From contig JAJNNX010000003.1 of the NCBI GenBank assembly GCA_023159155.1, positions 186,001 through 250,000 on the forward strand: a stretch of 64,000 nucleotides of DNA, given 5' to 3'. The notes below the pieces were generated by a model. The model did no database searches, had not been told where the DNA came from, and was given only the letters and a program-made list of their open reading frames with translations. The stretch comes from Ustulina deusta. Its lineage: Eukaryota; Ascomycota; Sordariomycetes; Xylariales; Xylariaceae. Made by a program: the position numbers and the translations under genes. Of the stretch, positions 61,788 to 64,000 are shown piece after piece (the stretch's first letter is position 1; every line of letters starts with the position of its first letter).

Positions 61788-62849
61788 ATGGCGCGACACA
61801 AGCGCAAGTCGTCCCTTCACCACAATAGCGGCAATCTAAAAAAATCACGGAGATCTGGTCCCCAACAACAGATAAAGATCAAAGATGTCATTCTGGACCA
61901 AGAGTATTCCCTACCATTCCTCATCGATGCCCCGTTTCCCGAGTCAGTGCTCGATCAAGCTCTTAGTGTTCAGGAGGGCAAGTTTGCCAATCTTAGGGGC
62001 CTAGTACGGTCCATGTATGGCAGGCTGCCGCGAGCTTCAGACAACCTTCCCATACCGTCTCAACACGCGCCTCCTAGAAGAATATCGACTGATACCGCCA
62101 TATATAAAGCTATGACACTTCGAGCATCAGCTTTGATGTCTGGAAAATTGCCTCCCGATGGAACTGAGCCCTGTCTCTGGAACAATACTATTGGACCTCG
62201 CATCGCGAATGTGCTCCTACGCGTGGCAAAGCGGAGTAGACCAAGCGCACTTGAAATCAGTGCTTACCTACACATGGTGCTGGTCGACTTCTTCATCGGC
62301 GGTCACCGATCCCCAAAAGTCACAATAGAAAAATCATTTGGGGACTTTCTAATGGAAGGCACGCCCCAGGATACTGAGTGGGATAACTCAGTAATAAAGG
62401 GAAAACCGCAGTTCTTAATTCTTAGAAGGGGCGAAGAACTGGTCGGTTCCCATTGGTACGTTATCATTGTTGATATCAATGCCAAAAAGGCCTATTGCTT
62501 GGACTCAAAGGTAGACCAACACACGAAAACCAGCCACATCGAAGCCTTTTCCTGCCTCCAAAAAGCATGGGCTGTTCGGCTACCCCAGATCCCAGTACCG
62601 GACAGAATGATCGAGCTTCATTCGTTCACTCAAAGCGATTACCATGGTAGTGGTTTTTTATGCCTATACCACATTATGCTGTTGTTTCGCAGGCCTCATG
62701 GTCTAACGAAGCTCAAACATGGCAATATTACCATGCCTCAAGAATACCTTGATGATATTACCCAACCTGCCGAGAAATATATTGGAATCAAAGTTACGGA
62801 TTGTTACGGCACATCTAATAGCTGCAGACACGTCAAGCGCCCGACTTGA
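61788..62849 (+). CDS. Ulp1/C48-like protease homologue with Ser at the catalytic Cys position
   Basis: A single-exon frame from ATG 61788 to TGA 62849 gives 353 residues. The N-terminus is basic (MARHKRKSS, KKSRRS) and could be a nuclear signal. The C-terminal half follows the Ulp1 (C48) plan: GSHWYVIIVD with His222, CLDS with Asp239, and a Gln at 282 that would form the oxyanion hole. In Ulp1 the Gln is followed six residues later by the catalytic Cys of DCG. Here residues 287-289 read GSG, so Ser288 occupies that place; a Cys appears at 292. The upstream LWNNTIGPRI and VLVDFFIGG may be the substrate-cleft helices. Family role: cleaving ubiquitin-like proteins from precursors or conjugates. 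This copy may be inactive or use Ser. Its 3' end is repeated at 24.2 kb, pointing to a mobile or multi-copy family. Confidence 0.75.
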   Translation: MARHKRKSSLHHNSGNLKKSRRSGPQQQIKIKDVILDQEYSLPFLIDAPFPESVLDQALSVQEGKFANLRGLVRSMYGRLPRASDNLPIPSQHAPPRRISTDTAIYKAMTLRASALMSGKLPPDGTEPCLWNNTIGPRIANVLLRVAKRSRPSALEISAYLHMVLVDFFIGGHRSPKVTIEKSFGDFLMEGTPQDTEWDNSVIKGKPQFLILRRGEELVGSHWYVIIVDINAKKAYCLDSKVDQHTKTSHIEAFSCLQKAWAVRLPQIPVPDRMIELHSFTQSDYHGSGFLCLYHIMLLFRRPHGLTKLKHGNITMPQEYLDDITQPAEKYIGIKVTDCYGTSNSCRHVKRPT

Positions 62850-62916
62850 CTACGTTCTACTCTTAGTAGTGTTGCGGTATAGTGCTGCAGTTCTGTTCCG
62901 TGACACGACACGGATC
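62820..62916 (+). repeat. Repeat shared with 24.2 kb, covering the Ulp1-like C-terminus and 3' flank
   Basis: The segment spans the last ten codons and TGA of the Ulp1-like gene and continues about 65 bp beyond. It matches 24213-24299 closely (see that entry). The similarity stops on both sides, so the shared unit is either short or has been eroded at 24 kb. Confidence 0.8.
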
Positions 62917-63027
62917 TATAAGCAAAGCAGCTCCAATTTCTAGGTCCAACTAGATATGGACCACTGTAATAACAACAATGGCCCAAAGCAAAAGTAAGTT
63001 TTAGTAAATCCGAGTCTTATATTACGC

Positions 63028-63061
<34 letters not shown>

Positions 63062-64000
63062 AACATGTCATCAGTATATAACAGGCCATAACGTTTTACA
63101 AAGGATTCAACGTTTGAAAAAATCATAGGAATAATGTCTACTTAAAAAAGGCAAGTAAAAAAACCGGTTGTATTTATTAAAGCAATACTAACAATTTTAA
63201 ATATTTAGTATCTTTTTTGATTAACTTTTGTGCTATAACGTTCTTACATTAAACCAGCTCTAATATAACACAAAGTTAAAGCTTGTCGAACAACATAGGT
63301 AGCTATACTACGGTATTTCTGATCTGAAATTTGCCCATGCTACCTGGATCCAAGAAACATATTGCCCCGCGTTTAGCCAGTGTTGTTATATATACTTCTT
63401 ACAAACAGCCCTTAAGGAGTACTTCCAACAACGGCTGGATCCTTTTTACCCTGACGAGTGGTAGAGATAGAAACAGGATAAAGCAAATGTAGCAGCAGTC
63501 AATGTTGCAAACCCTAAAGAACCTCATGATAAGAGAGCATAAGGGCCAAGCTAAGACTGAAGCATGACAGTGGTGATGTTTTCTGTTTTTAGCGTTGTGA
63601 TTACTCCGCACTATGTTTGGCATTGAATTCGTAGGTGTATGCTATTCGGGACTGGCTCTCCATTAGAATGCTTCATTTTCACTTTCGCTATCTCACTTGT
63701 CTAGATACCCCAATCCCATATACCTGTCGGGATTTGGTCTAGCGGGAATTGTCTATATTCTCGCCGGCTTGGTGCTGTGGTCTTGCGCCGCCAGTTTAGG
63801 TGAAATGGCAACACTATTTTCTATAGGGATAATAATTCCCTCTAACAGCACTCTACGGATTTAAATTTTAGGGTTTAGCCCCTCGCAGCTGGCAGCGAAG
63901 GGCAACGGACGAGCAGCAGATACCAACACCAGAAATAGCAACCTTAGTCCCAAGACGGGGGACAGCTTGCGCTTGTAGACACCGAGAATCCTTTTGCTTG
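62850..64000. other. AT-rich 3' flank of the Ulp1-like gene
   Basis: About 1.15 kb to the window edge. Besides the A30 tract at 63029-63058 it has no gene. The sequence from 63060 to 63300 is strongly AT-rich, with RIP-like appearance. From about 63600 onward composition returns to normal. Confidence 0.4.
63029..63058 (+). repeat. A30 homopolymer tract
   Basis: Thirty consecutive A on the + strand, 180 bp after the stop codon of the intronless Ulp1-like gene and in the same orientation. It is by far the longest homopolymer in the window and sits where a poly(A) tail of a retroposed transcript would be. Confidence 0.9.

Noticed and set aside
1..64000. CRISPR arrays, bacterial operons, rRNA genes
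   Set aside because: No regularly spaced direct repeats, no ribosomal RNA signature and clear eukaryotic introns throughout.

Overview
This window looks like nuclear DNA from a filamentous ascomycete (Pezizomycotina, most likely a Sordariomycete). The evidence is genes with one to three short introns of about 50-100 bp, GTAAGT-like donors and CTAAC-like branch points. There are also fungal families (Wee1, a GCP3-type gamma-tubulin complex subunit, ADA1/HFI1, MRC1, a HET-domain relic, a Git3/cAMP-receptor-like GPCR, a UbiA-type enzyme) and the short palindromic CCTAGGTA-type repeats often seen between genes in such fungi. The species cannot be fixed from sequence alone.

The first 23 kb is gene-dense and conserved. 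In order it holds: the 3' end of a BTB-like gene (1-246, +); Wee1 kinase (3430-7086, +); gamma-tubulin complex component 3 (8473-11347, -), divergent from SAGA subunit ADA1/HFI1 (12195-13723, +); the replication-checkpoint mediator MRC1 (14578-18805, +); a decayed HET-domain fragment (about 19600-20032, -); an unrecognised 409-residue protein with an 18-nt first exon (20754-22038, +); and a small unrecognised protein (22962-23357, +). Wee1, GCP3 and MRC1 all act in cell-cycle progression, replication checkpoint or spindle assembly. Their adjacency may be chance.

From about 23.5 kb to the end the window is accessory in character: long gene-poor, often AT-rich intergenic stretches, decayed copies and scattered single genes. 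These are a stand-alone nucleotidyltransferase-fold protein (25278-26088, -); a DHA2-like MFS transporter with an unusual 230-residue Q/Y/N/G-rich N-terminal extension (27265-29702, -); a small orphan protein (34472-34978, -); a membrane protein broken by one in-frame TAA (36309-37548, -); a Pro/Ala/Tyr/Gln-rich protein (38970-40075, +); a GPCR (45267-46719, +); a UbiA-type prenyltransferase or terpene cyclase (52164-53177, -); and an intronless Ulp1/C48-like protease homologue (61788-62849, +).

The most unusual items are in this accessory half. The Ulp1-like protein has Ser where the family has its catalytic Cys. The end of its coding region and its 3' flank recur as a mutated fragment 38 kb away at 24.2 kb, and a 30-base A tract follows the gene, which suggests a mobile or retroposed family. 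There is also a perfect 21-bp inverted repeat with a 9-bp loop at 50301-50351 and a repeat pair at 41.5 and 46.9 kb. All splice junctions given here were inferred by reading frame and consensus and have not been tested with transcripts.
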